Shown here piece by piece: positions 27,308-35,918 of a stretch of DNA of 64,000 bases (its first letter is position 1; every line of letters begins with the position of its first letter). Source of the stretch: Azospirillum canadense (GTDB lineage: Bacteria > Pseudomonadota > Alphaproteobacteria > Azospirillales > Azospirillaceae). The stretch covers positions 209,162-273,161 of the forward strand of contig NZ_JAOQNG010000009.1 of assembly GCF_025961225.1 (NCBI RefSeq), read 5' to 3'. The translations under genes were made by a program, and so were the position numbers. The notes under the pieces were generated by a model. It ran no database searches. It worked only from the letters and a program-made list of their open reading frames with translations, and was not told the DNA's origin.

Positions 27308-28236
27308 AGCCCGACCGCGAACGCGGGTCGGTGATCTCGACGGCCGGGTCGGCGATCGCGGTGTTCAAGAAAGCGGTGGTGCGCTCGCGCACCCGGACCT
27401 CGGATTTCGGGCTATCCGACCTGCGCGGCATGCTGCGCACGCGCTCGGACGCGCTCGGCAAGCCGATCACCGTCTACATCACGGTGTCCATCGAAGACGC
27501 CGAGTATTATGGCCGGCTGACCGGCCTGTTCTTCGATCAGGCCGCCGACTTCCTGCTGTCCACACCGGTCAAGGAGGTGAAGGAGCGGCGCCCGGTGCTG
27601 TTCCTTGCCGACGAGTTCTGGACGATGCCGCCGCTCGCCAGCCTGCCAAAGATTCCAGCATTCGGCCGCGGTCAGCGGGTCGCTTTGGTGCTGGTCGGGC
27701 AGAACACGGCGCAGATCGTCACCCGCTATGGCAACCAGGGGGAAAGCATCAAGCGCTCGCTGGTCGGGTCGATGTCCTATTTCGTGTGGTTCACGCAGAC
27801 CGACCGCCAGGCCGCCGATGAGGTGCAGAAGTCAATCGGCGATACGACCTTCATCGAGAATTCCGGTTCGCAGCAGGTCGGCTTCGGGCAGGGCGTGAAC
27901 CTGTTCTCCTACAACCAGCAGCGCAAGCTGGCGGGCAAACCGCTGTTCCGCGCCGACGACATCATGTCGATGCAGAAGCTCGACCCGCAGAAGAAGCGCT
28001 GGGGCCGCATGCTCATCCAGGTCTCGGGTGCGATGAACCGGCCGATTTACGGCCGGCCGCCCGTGTGGTTCCGGGACAGCAAGATGGAGAAGCGGGCGGG
28101 CATGGCCAAACACGTGAAGAACGTCCTGTATGTGCCCCGCCCGAAGGCCCCGGCGGCGCCCGCCCCTGCCCCGCGCCGCCGCTTTGTGGCGGCTCTTCGC
28201 GGGCGGTTTGCGGGCTTCCTGCGCCGGATAGGCTGA
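27304..28236 (+). CDS. virD4: VirD4/TraG coupling protein, C-terminal part
   Basis: 310 residues from ATG 27304, which overlaps the stop of the preceding frame as ATGA. It carries the TraG/VirD4 C-terminal half: Walker B RPVLFLADEFW (about 96-106), ALVLVGQNTAQI, and YFVWFTQTDRQAADEVQKSI. No strong Shine-Dalgarno is seen, so independent translation would rely on re-initiation. Either a genuine frameshift mutation (or sequencing error) or a split gene; the lost half is needed for ATP hydrolysis. Confidence 0.78.
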   Translation: MKPDRERGSVISTAGSAIAVFKKAVVRSRTRTSDFGLSDLRGMLRTRSDALGKPITVYITVSIEDAEYYGRLTGLFFDQAADFLLSTPVKEVKERRPVLFLADEFWTMPPLASLPKIPAFGRGQRVALVLVGQNTAQIVTRYGNQGESIKRSLVGSMSYFVWFTQTDRQAADEVQKSIGDTTFIENSGSQQVGFGQGVNLFSYNQQRKLAGKPLFRADDIMSMQKLDPQKKRWGRMLIQVSGAMNRPIYGRPPVWFRDSKMEKRAGMAKHVKNVLYVPRPKAPAAPAPAPRRRFVAALRGRFAGFLRRIG

Positions 28237-28283
28237 GAGGGTGAGAGCAACAAAGGGCGCCTCATTCAGCGCCAATGCACCGG

Positions 28284-28305
28284 CTTCATGATTCGAATCA
28301 TGAAG
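28284..28305. promoter_or_regulatory. 22-bp perfect palindrome, possible operator
   Basis: CTTCATGATTC followed directly by its reverse complement, with no loop. It lies in the 270-bp gap between virD4 and the aldo/keto reductase operon. The form fits a dimeric repressor site rather than a terminator. No cognate regulator is adjacent. Confidence 0.5.
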
Positions 28306-28508
28306 CAGGACGAAGGGTTCCGCTACAGTCTTGGCCGTGGTGTGGGGCTGATCTGCGACCTATTGGAGCGCCGCCGACAGAGCCCTCACCGCACCTCCCA
28401 CGCCACGCGATGCCATGGCTGGTGCAGCTCCAGACCCTCCGCCGGACACTAACTTAGTGTCAATGCCCACCAACGAACTTGGCGACACGGGCGAGAGAAG
28501 GAGGGAGC

Positions 28509-29423
28509 ATGACAGCGACACGACGAACAGTCCTGAAAGGCGTTCTGGCGGCGGGTGTTGCGATGCCAACGATGCGCGCCTGGGCACAGCCCGGCGCGCC
28601 GACCGCCCGGCTTATTCCCTCCACCGGAGAGGCCATTCCTTCTGTGGGCCTGGGCACCTGGATCACCTTCAACGTCGGTGACGACGTTGAACTGCGCGAG
28701 GAATGCGCGGCGGTCATGCAGGCCTTTTTTCAGGCGGGGGGGCGGATGATCGACTCCTCGCCCATGTATGGTTCCTCTCAGGAGGTGATCGGGTACGGCC
28801 TCCGAAAATTTGGGCGCCCAACGGGTTTGTTCGCCGCGGACAAAGTCTGGATCTCCTCGGGCCCGCGCGGACCGTCGCAGATCGAACATTCCCGCAGCTT
28901 GTGGGGCGTCCCGCACTTCGATCTGCTGCAGGTGCACAACCTACTGTCCTGGGAGGAACATCTGAGGACGCTGCATGCGATGAAGGCCGCGGGGCAGCTG
29001 CGCTACGTCGGGATCACGACGTCGGAGGGGCGACGCCATGAGCAGTTCGAAGTGATCATGCGCCGGCAGCCACTCGATTTTGTTCAAGTCACCTACAACA
29101 TCGTCGACCGCGAGGTGGAGAACCGCATTCTGCCTCTGGCGGCCGATCGCGGGATGGGGGTCATCATCAATCGCCCGTTTCAGCAAGGCGCACTGCTCCG
29201 CCGGCTGTCCGGTCGGCGCCTACCCGCCTGGGCCGGTGACATCGGCGCTTCCAGCTGGGCGCAGTTCATCCTGAAATTCATCATCTCCCATCCCGCGGTC
29301 ATGGTGGCCATCCCGGCAACCAGCCAAGTCGCGCATGTGCGCGAGAATATGGCCTCAATGGCCACACCGTTGCCCGATGCCGCGATGCGGCAGCGCATGG
29401 CCGTGTATGTGAGGGACCTCTGA
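28509..29423 (+). CDS. Tat-exported aldo/keto reductase
   Basis: 304 residues starting MTATRRTVLKGVLAAGVAMP: an RR-x-x-L-K twin-arginine signal and AWA cleavage site, with AAGGAGG correctly placed before ATG 28509. The aldo/keto reductase tetrad is present: D and Y in MIDSSPMYGSS, K in AADKVWI, H in LLQVHNLL. Also present are VTYNIVDREVENRILPLA and VAIPATSQVAHVRENM. Family members reduce carbonyls with NADPH, usually in the cytosol, so a Tat signal is unusual. It overlaps the DUF6064-like gene (TGATG). Confidence 0.82.
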   Translation: MTATRRTVLKGVLAAGVAMPTMRAWAQPGAPTARLIPSTGEAIPSVGLGTWITFNVGDDVELREECAAVMQAFFQAGGRMIDSSPMYGSSQEVIGYGLRKFGRPTGLFAADKVWISSGPRGPSQIEHSRSLWGVPHFDLLQVHNLLSWEEHLRTLHAMKAAGQLRYVGITTSEGRRHEQFEVIMRRQPLDFVQVTYNIVDREVENRILPLAADRGMGVIINRPFQQGALLRRLSGRRLPAWAGDIGASSWAQFILKFIISHPAVMVAIPATSQVAHVRENMASMATPLPDAAMRQRMAVYVRDL

Positions 29424-30079
29424 TGTCGGAGTGGTGGACTTATTCGGCTGAGGATTTCCTGCTCTTCAGCCCCCGCACCTACTGGCGGATGATCGAACGG
29501 CACAATGAGGCGCTTTGGCCGGCACAACTCCTGACATTTCTGCTCGGCGCCGCAATTCTGCTGTGGCTGATCCGCCCCCGCCCATGGTCACATCGGGTGA
29601 TCGCGGGGACCCTTGCCGTCCTGTGGGCTTGGCTGGCGTGGAGCTTCCTATGGGAACGCTACGCCACCATCAATTGGGCGGCCCCCTATGTGGCGCCGCT
29701 ATTCGCGCTTCAGGCATTCCTGCTGTTGTTGATCGGAGGGCGGCTTCGCTGGGAGGTCGGGCGCGCGGGACAGGGACCGGTCGGGCTTACTCTGTTCCTC
29801 TCTGCGCTTGTCCTGCATCCACTCGTGGCGCCGCTCATGGGTCGGTCATTGCGGGGAGCGGAGACCTTCGGCATCACACCGGATCCGACCGCTATCGCAA
29901 CCATCGGACTGGTCCTGATGGCGGCCGGGCGGCGGTCGTGGTTGTTGCTCGTTGTGCCGTTGGCGTGGTGCATCGGCAGTTGGGCAACACTGTATACCTT
30001 GGGAGCGCCGGAGAGTTGGTTGCTGTTGGTAGCGGTTCTGCTTGCCATCATTCCCGTCACACGTCGGCACGCGGACTGA
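29423..30079 (+). CDS. DUF6064-like integral membrane protein
   Basis: 218 residues with about six or seven hydrophobic helices (LLTFLLGAAILLWLI, VIAGTLAVLWAWLAWSFLW, YVAPLFALQAFLLLLIGG and others), starting MSEWWTYSAEDFLLFSPRTY. The pattern fits the DUF6064 family. Start and stop overlap with the exported reductase, so the two are co-translated. A role as its membrane partner is inference. Confidence 0.7.
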   Translation: MSEWWTYSAEDFLLFSPRTYWRMIERHNEALWPAQLLTFLLGAAILLWLIRPRPWSHRVIAGTLAVLWAWLAWSFLWERYATINWAAPYVAPLFALQAFLLLLIGGRLRWEVGRAGQGPVGLTLFLSALVLHPLVAPLMGRSLRGAETFGITPDPTAIATIGLVLMAAGRRSWLLLVVPLAWCIGSWATLYTLGAPESWLLLVAVLLAIIPVTRRHAD

Positions 30080-30294
30080 TTGACGCCGGGGCGCCGCGCC
30101 GTTTCGGGTGGTGTTGATCGCGTCGGCAACGCTCGATCGCCAGTGGGGTTCTACCAATTGAAAAGAGTCGCCCGCATCGTGCTCCTGGCAGCAGGCTCGT
30201 AAAGCGTCGGCATTTCGGTCCGCGAACCGAGTCGTAAAGCGCTCATCAGGGTAGGGTAGGGCCACATTATACGGATGTGAACATTGGCAAGACA

Positions 30295-30398
30295 CTTACG
30301 ACGTCGTAGGAAGCGCCCCGCGCCGGATGCCTGAGCTCAGCTCGGCGCCCCCAAGGCGGCATCTCGCAACGATGTGAGATGACTTACGACGTCGTAAG
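30295..30398. promoter_or_regulatory. two putative parS palindromes (upstream pair)
   Basis: CTTACGACGTCGTAGG (30295-30310, last positions imperfect) and CTTACGACGTCGTAAG (30383-30398, perfect). They lie 1.1 kb beyond the parB stop in the gene-poor 30080-30635 region, next to a short duplicated piece of parB. Same palindrome as the sites beside parAB. Confidence 0.72.
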
Positions 30399-30422
30399 AA
30401 GCGCCCTCCACACTCCAATCAT

Positions 30423-30471
30423 AGCGTTGATGCGGTCCCGCACGGCGCGTAGATGTGACCGATGATCGTCG
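30423..30471 (-). pseudogene. duplicated 3' end fragment of parB
   Basis: A 49-bp block matches the end of the intact parB (31492-31540) with three mismatches. It lies 25 bp from a perfect parS palindrome. This mirrors the arrangement at the real parB end (palindrome at 31453 then parB), so it is a remnant of a duplicated par locus. Confidence 0.65.
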
Positions 30472-30635
30472 CTAAATGCCCCTAACAATACCTACGCCTT
30501 TAAAACAGTGTCCCCATAATTGAGGTTCTTGCGCCTGATCAGAAAGTCTCTTTAGGAGCAGTTGCCGGCATCTCTGGCCGGGTCCATCCTGGGCGTACAG
30601 TCCAATGAGCGGCCGCCCCTCAATGGAGGAACATC

Positions 30636-31163
30636 ATGAACCACCTTGGCACGATCACTTTGGCCGCCATGGCACTTCCGTTCCTGGGGATTACGCTGCC
30701 CTCGGGCGACGCGCTCGGCCAGGAAAAGAGCCATAAAGAGCAACTCGTTGGGTCGTGGGAGTACGTCTCGATTGACACCATCCGCCCGGACGGCACCCGA
30801 GTACCGAGTTACGGTCCCAACCCACGGGGCTTGGCGACCTTTGGCAGCGACGGTCGTTACGTGCTGCTGATCGCACGGGCTGACCTGCCCAAGTTCGCAT
30901 CCGGCAAGCGCATCGAGGGCACGCCGGAGGAGTACAAAGCGGTCGTGCAAGGTTCGAACGCCCACTTCGGCCGCTACACGGTGGACGAGGCAGGCAAGAC
31001 CCTCACCTTCCACATCGACACCAGCACCTTCCCGAATTGGAACGGGATTGAGCAGAATCGCCCCTTTACCCTTGCCGGAGATGAAATGCGGTGGTCGAAC
31101 CCAGCATCATCCGGCACGGGCAGTCCGTCCGAGGTTGTCTTGAGGCGAGCTAAGACGCCCTAA
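30636..31163 (+). CDS. secreted lipocalin-like domain protein
   Basis: 175 residues after GGAGGAACATC. A signal peptide (MNHLGTITLAAMALPFLGIT, cleaved near the G-D-A region) precedes a single beta-barrel domain: LVGSWEYVSIDTIRPDGTRV, NPRGLATFGSDGRYVLLIAR, AHFGRYTVDEAGKTLTFHID, EVVLRRAK. This is the lipocalin-like (PF13924-type) pattern of about 130-150 residues. Probably periplasmic, binding a small ligand; function unknown. Monocistronic. Confidence 0.75.
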   Translation: MNHLGTITLAAMALPFLGITLPSGDALGQEKSHKEQLVGSWEYVSIDTIRPDGTRVPSYGPNPRGLATFGSDGRYVLLIARADLPKFASGKRIEGTPEEYKAVVQGSNAHFGRYTVDEAGKTLTFHIDTSTFPNWNGIEQNRPFTLAGDEMRWSNPASSGTGSPSEVVLRRAKTP

Positions 31164-31380
31164 CAGAACCTCTGGAGGAATCGGAAGCAGAGCTGCGCGC
31201 AGGCGAGCGTGAGAAATCCGAAATTGATGTCGGGGCGGTGCTCATACCGGACAACGAGTCGGCGACGGCTGCGGGATTGGAAGGCGTCCCAAACCCCGGC
31301 CCTCTGCCAATCCCGCAGCCGTCGCAAGCAGGTCATGCCCGAGCCGCAGCCCAGCTCCTGCGGCGCATCTCCCAAGGGGT
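31164..31380 (-). pseudogene. IS5-family transposase remnant with internal deletion
   Basis: The minus strand joins an N-terminal piece (GMTCLRRLRDWQRAGVWDAF) directly to a C-terminal piece (SRRRLVVRYEHRPDINFGFL, TLACAQLCFRF). The central DDE domain is missing. Both halves fit the IS427-type group of IS5. Confidence 0.65.
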
Positions 31381-31410
31381 GCCGCTCGTCAGCATATACC
31401 TGCATCCATC

Positions 31411-31468
31411 GCACTTACGACGTCGTAAGTGCAATGCCCAAGACGGCACCAACTTACGACGTCGTAAG
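31411..31468. promoter_or_regulatory. two putative parS palindromes (downstream of parB)
   Basis: CTTACGACGTCGTAAG occurs at 31414-31429 (extended by GCA/TGC into a longer palindrome, 31411-31432) and again at 31453-31468, 8 bp past the parB stop. ParB has a central helix-turn-helix that would bind such sites. Confidence 0.78.
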
Positions 31469-31476
31469 CGGCTTCA

Positions 31477-32364
31477 TTATTCGCCGAGAAGAGCGTTGAT
31501 GCGGTCCCGCACGGCGCGCAGATGTGACCGATGGTCCTCGCCCAACAAGGCACGCCCTTGGTCCAGCCGGTCGATCTCCCCAACGATCTTCGTCACGCTT
31601 TGACCCAAGGCGCGCACGGTGACTGGGCGAGTACGGGCCGCAGTGGCGGTCTTCCCTGCGGCCTGAGCCTGCTTCTTCTCGGCCCGCAGATCACGCACGG
31701 TCAGACCGGCTTTGGCCCGATCCCACAAGGCACGCACCAGATCCGGATCGTCCAGGGTCGCGAGTTCGACCAGGACGGAACGGCTGACCGCGGAAGGGTC
31801 CGCTCGGTACTCGGCCACGATAGCGTCCGGCAGGCGCAGCACCGACAGGCGACGTGAGACTTCCGCTTCAGCGCAGCCAAGCATCGCGCCGACATCGCTC
31901 ATGCGGTAGCCATGCTGTTCCATCAAACGCTCCAGCCCGCGCGCCAGATCGATGGCATCAAGGTCCACGCGCTGCAGGTTTTCAATGAGCGCGATTTCCT
32001 CGGAGCGGCCTTGCGTGATGATCGCCGCGATCGTCGGGCGGCCAAGCAGTATGTGCGCTCGCCAACGCCGCTCACCGGCGACGAGGGTGTAGTGGCCCGG
32101 CGTGCCGGTCGTTTTGACAAGGATGGGCTGCTGCAGGCCGTGCTTATCGATGGAGTCTGCAAGCGAACGCAACGCATCATCATCGAACACGGTCCGCGGC
32201 TGGTCGGGGTTCGGGACGATCCGTTCGACGTCCGCCTCGATGAGGCGGGGCAGGGTACCGGACAGGCCGAACAGCTTATTTGTCTCGGCAGCATCCTCCC
32301 CTTCACGGGCAGCGGCCCCAGCCGTGATCTGCGCGCGCGTGGCGCGCTGGAACTTAGGCGCCAT
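31477..32364 (-). CDS. parB: ParB partition protein
   Basis: 295 residues. ParB/Sulfiredoxin-like N-domain: RLIEADVERIVPNPDQPRTV, LRSLADSIDKHGLQQPILVK, and the CTPase/box motif VAGERRWRAHILLGRPTIAA, with ALIENLQRVDLDAIDLARG. A KorB-like helix-turn-helix follows (YRMSDVGAMLGCAEAEVSRR) and a C-terminal dimerisation helix. ATG 32364 overlaps the parA end by 11 bp, so the two are co-translated. It would load on the nearby CTTACGACGTCGTAAG sites and interact with ParA. Confidence 0.92.
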   Translation of the reverse strand: MAPKFQRATRAQITAGAAAREGEDAAETNKLFGLSGTLPRLIEADVERIVPNPDQPRTVFDDDALRSLADSIDKHGLQQPILVKTTGTPGHYTLVAGERRWRAHILLGRPTIAAIITQGRSEEIALIENLQRVDLDAIDLARGLERLMEQHGYRMSDVGAMLGCAEAEVSRRLSVLRLPDAIVAEYRADPSAVSRSVLVELATLDDPDLVRALWDRAKAGLTVRDLRAEKKQAQAAGKTATAARTRPVTVRALGQSVTKIVGEIDRLDQGRALLGEDHRSHLRAVRDRINALLGE

Positions 32365-33391
32365 GCGTCACCTCCGGTGCCGGAGAGGTCTGTGCGAGTT
32401 GACCACCGCTCTGCATGAGGCTGCGGGCGATTTCCACGAACGTTTCGACGCCAGGAGCTCCAGGATCGCCGGCCAGCGTGATGGAGTTTGCGGCCGCTGC
32501 TTGGCTGTAGACGGTCGAGCGAGGTATTGGCTCGAACATGCGCGCCTGCTGCCCCCAGAGTGCTTGCAGATCATCGAGTGAAGCCCGGTCTTGCGACTGC
32601 CGCGCGGAATACATCGTTGGCACGATGCCGAGGATTTGCAGATCCGGATTGGAGCGTCGCCGGATCTTCGCGATTGTCTCGGAAAGATGTTCCAGACCAA
32701 GGATGGCGTGGGCCTCGGTTTGGCAGGGAATCAGCAGGTATTGGGCCGCGACGAGCGCATTCGACGTGATCATGCCAAGCGTTGGTGCGCAATCGATGAT
32801 GATGAAGTCGTAAACCTCCCTCATCGGTGCCAGCATATCGGCCATTGCGTTGATCCCCGTCGGCTCGTGATAGAGCTCCGCTTCGGCAGCGGCTAGGGCA
32901 ATGCTCGCCGGAATGAGGTCAAGGCTTGGCACATCAGTCGACAGAATGACGTCGGCGAGGGGCGACTTGCCAACCAATGCATGGTAATGCGTCTTGCCCT
33001 GTTTTGAGAGCTCGACAACGCGCGTCTGAGGAATGCCGACGTGGACAGTGGCGTTGCCCTGTGAATCCGCATCAACGAGCAGGACACGGTTGCCGGCTCG
33101 CGCCAGAACATAGCACAGATTGATGGCAGTGGCCGTTTTCGCCGTGCCACCCTTCTGCAAAGCGACGGCGACGGTTATGCCAAGGCCTCGACGCGGGGAA
33201 CGATCAACACCGAGGGCGGCGACCGACAGGGCTCCGAGAACCTCACGCGGCAGGCGTTCACGGTCGGTTTCCCACCGTGAAATCTTCTGCTTATCGTAAC
33301 GACGCCCCATCAGCTCGTTGAGCCAAGTGGCGAACTCGAGCTGTGTCATGTGCAGGCGTTCACGCAGTGCGCGAAGATCTTCCCCCGTCAC
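32354..33391 (-). CDS. parA: ParA partition ATPase with N-terminal HTH
   Basis: 345 residues. An N-terminal helix-turn-helix (LRERLHMTQLEFATWLNELM ... ISRWETDRERLP, residues 8-50) suits self-repression at its own promoter. A ParA/MinD ATPase follows with deviant Walker A KGGTAKT at 80-86, the DADSQGN switch and IIDCAPTLG. This is a type Ia-like plasmid ParA with parB overlapping downstream. Two parS palindromes lie 200-260 bp upstream, in the presumed promoter region. Confidence 0.92.
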   Translation of the reverse strand: MTGEDLRALRERLHMTQLEFATWLNELMGRRYDKQKISRWETDRERLPREVLGALSVAALGVDRSPRRGLGITVAVALQKGGTAKTATAINLCYVLARAGNRVLLVDADSQGNATVHVGIPQTRVVELSKQGKTHYHALVGKSPLADVILSTDVPSLDLIPASIALAAAEAELYHEPTGINAMADMLAPMREVYDFIIIDCAPTLGMITSNALVAAQYLLIPCQTEAHAILGLEHLSETIAKIRRRSNPDLQILGIVPTMYSARQSQDRASLDDLQALWGQQARMFEPIPRSTVYSQAAAANSITLAGDPGAPGVETFVEIARSLMQSGGQLAQTSPAPEVTHGA

Positions 33392-33586
33392 CGATGCCTC
33401 CTATTTGGTAGCGTTGCCTCAAGCTATACAGTAGATTCGACACCGTCAAGAGGGTCTACCGGCCAAGCGCTATCAACCCGTCCTCCTGCGTCTCCCAAGA
33501 GGCAATGTGACGGGAACCTCAGGGCATTGACTTCTGGAATGCCATGTTAGGAATAGGGCGCCCCAATCGCCTGTCCGCATGGCCCT

Positions 33587-33648
33587 CTTACGACGTCGTA
33601 AGTCGCGTCGTTATCCCTTAGCCCGGCGTCGACTTACGACATCGTAAG
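33587..33648. promoter_or_regulatory. two putative parS palindromes (upstream of parA)
   Basis: CTTACGACGTCGTAAG at 33587-33602 and CTTACGACATCGTAAG at 33633-33648 (one central change). The 498-bp gap 33392-33889 holds these sites and the parA promoter, and otherwise shows nothing. Confidence 0.75.
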
Positions 33649-33889
33649 TCGGCATTCCACGTCCCGACCGTACAGCCCACCGGACGACTGAGCGCGGATC
33701 GGGGATGTTGATGGAGCCAACGATCCGGCGACTGTTGGAAATTACAAAGAATAAATGAGGAAGCCAGCCTCACAAAATCTATCAAGGATCTGTGCCGTCG
33801 AAAGGCACGTTCCACCCACTTGAGCATCTTCTCTTCCGCACACTGGCGGGCTACACCTCGGCGCCACTTTGGCCATTCCGTGAGACGCG

Positions 33890-34222
33890 ATGATCGACAC
33901 ACCCGAGTTTTTGCCCAAGGAGCGCGATCTGATCCGGCGCGAGTTCATGGTCCGGTTCAGCAGCGCCCGTTCCATCCATGATGGCATCCTCGTGAAGCGC
34001 TGGGCGACCGGCCCGCACAAGGGTCAGCCGAAGCCGGCGGCCGCGGTGCAGAGCATGATCGAGCGTGGCCTGTTGTCTCTGGTGGACGACGGCGCGCACT
34101 GGTTGAAGGCGACTTTCACGCCGGCGGGCATCCAGGCGCTCCGCCGTATGGCCGCCGACCAGCGGGCGCTGCCGCCCAGCCAGTACCAGCAGCTGCTCGA
34201 TGAGCTCGCCGGGCTGCCATGA
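33890..34222 (+). CDS. hypothetical protein, partly duplicated at 39239
   Basis: 110 residues starting MIDTPEFLPKERDLIRREFM. It looks like a small winged-helix-like protein (AVQSMIERGLLSLVDDGAHW LKATFTPAGIQALRRM). No family recognised. Bases 34056-34146 recur nearly identically at 39239-39329, showing that this small gene is a recombination substrate or was copied. Its position beside the partition locus may be incidental. Confidence 0.6.
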   Translation: MIDTPEFLPKERDLIRREFMVRFSSARSIHDGILVKRWATGPHKGQPKPAAAVQSMIERGLLSLVDDGAHWLKATFTPAGIQALRRMAADQRALPPSQYQQLLDELAGLP

Positions 34223-34322
34223 GGGGAGGGGAGATGGCTCGCACTTCGGTACAGGACTCCCCACCGGTTTGCAAGCGGATTTATTGAGTGAATAGCGGCC
34301 CCATCAGCCAGTTTGGATTATT

Positions 34323-34391
34323 CCCGTCGGGAAGGGCCGCGTCAAGCCCGCCACAGGCGGTGGCGGGCTTGACCCGCCCCTTCCCGACGGG
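34323..34391. repeat. 32-bp stem, 5-base loop inverted repeat
   Basis: Arms 34323-34354 and 34360-34391 are complementary at 30 of 32 positions around AGGCG. It would form an exceptionally stable hairpin in DNA or RNA. It lies just outside the IS110 transposase gene end, between it and the 110-residue gene. No T-tract follows, so it is not a textbook terminator. Confidence 0.6.
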
Positions 34392-34431
34392 CGGGAGCTC
34401 CACCATTGGCTTGATGGGCGGGTGTCGCTGT

Positions 34432-35688
34432 TCATGCCGTGGCGGCCCGAGCCGGGTCAAAGGGCTGCCGGTGGGTCAGCATGGCGCAGGCCACCGCGAG
34501 CAGGCGGTCGGCCACCGAGCGGAGAGCGCGGGCATGACCATGACCACGGTGACGTAAGGCGGAGTATTTCGCCCGGCTCTTGGGATCGGGCTGCACGGCG
34601 ACCCGAGCCCAATGGTAGACGGCATTGGCCAGACGGTTATGGGCCGCCTGCCTCCTCCGGACGATCGTCGACTTCCCCGAACGTTTGGTCACCGGCGCGA
34701 CGCCACACAGGCAGCGCAGAGCATGGTAATCTCACCGTTGCAGGGCATTCCAGGCTTCTGCCAGCAGCGTGGCGAGGACGATCCTGCCGACTCCCGGCAA
34801 GGATCTCAGGATCGTCACGTCACGCTGCCCCGGGCTCGGCCCCAACGCGTCGGTCTCCTGTCCGGCGGCGGGTTCGGCCAGGCGCTCGGTCAGCCGATCG
34901 AGCTGGTGTTCAGCCTCGGCAATTTGCCGGTTCACCAAGTCAAGCCGTTTGGAGACCGCTTTCACGTGGGCAACGGCTGCTTCGGTGGTGCCGGGCGCCA
35001 CCCGGATCGCCGGCTGCCGCAAGCGATCAAGAACCTGGGCCGCGTCAAGGCGGCGGATCCGGTGCCGTTTCAGGAAACGGGCCAGCGTGTCTTCGCGGAC
35101 CCGCCGCGCTTTGTCGGGCGTCGGAGCCAAGTTCCAAAGGTCCAGGAACCAATCAGCCGCGACATCCTCGGTCAGTTCGAGGATCTGTGGATAGTAGCGC
35201 CAGAGCTGGTCTCGGATACGATTGCTCAGCCGGTTCCGTTCGTCGCGCAGATCTTCGGCAATTCGCGACCATTCCCGAAGTTCAACGACCGTTGGATCAA
35301 GCGGTGCCAGCGGGCGGAAGCACCGCGGATCGGTCCGCAGCGCGTCGGCCAGGGCCTCGGCATCGCGGCTGTCGTCCTTAGCGCCAGCGGGCGAGAAGCG
35401 GTCGCGGAAGCGATCAAGCTGCTTCGGGTTGATGGAATGGACACGGAAGCCGCGTTCCATCAGGCTCTCGACAACGGGACCATGCGGGACCTCGATCGCG
35501 ACAAAGACTTGGTCGGCCGAGGTTCTCGTCAGCGCCAAAATCCACGCCGCCATGTCGGCCAGGCCGGCGCCACCGTGCGGAAACGTCTTCTCACCGACGG
35601 TCCGGCCCTTGGCATCCGACACGCGAACCTGATGCGCTTCGGATGCCCAGTCGATACCGACGAACCAGTGTCGTTCTTCCTCGTCCAT
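34432..35688 (-). pseudogene. IS110-family DEDD transposase with a premature stop
   Basis: The start at ATG 35688 (MDEEERHWFVGIDWASEAHQ) is supported by GGAAGGAG nine bases upstream. RuvC-like DEDD motifs: VGIDWA, VAIEVPHGPVV, KDDSRDAEALADAL. The C-terminal transposase_20 region is LRSLPGVGRIVLATLLAEAW. A TGA at 34732-34734 interrupts NALQR-DYHALRCLCGVAPVTKR. The same frame then continues to a normal end at 34432, so a single CGA-to-TGA-type change is likely. The catalytic serine region lies around the lesion, so the product is probably inactive. Confidence 0.82.
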
Positions 35689-35918
35689 GCGCGTCATCTC
35701 CTTCCTGCCGGAGCCACCGCGATGCAAACCGGTCCCTGTACTGGTGCTCGAAGGCACGGACTCCCCACGGGGCTTCCATCACGGCGACCAGCCGGGGCAC
35801 GTGTCCCCCCCAGGTGCTCGAAGCACAAGGGGCGCTTGGTGGCTCCCGGCTGGCTGGCCCAATCCGAAGAACCCGGCCAAGGCCACTTCGGACCACCGTG
35901 AAGGGTACAGGGGGCGGG
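35689..35918. other. non-coding flank of the IS110 element
   Basis: About 230 bp upstream of the IS110 transposase, without a gene. In the IS110 group the non-coding end next to the transposase start can encode a structured guide (bridge) RNA; whether this one does cannot be judged by eye. Confidence 0.35.
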
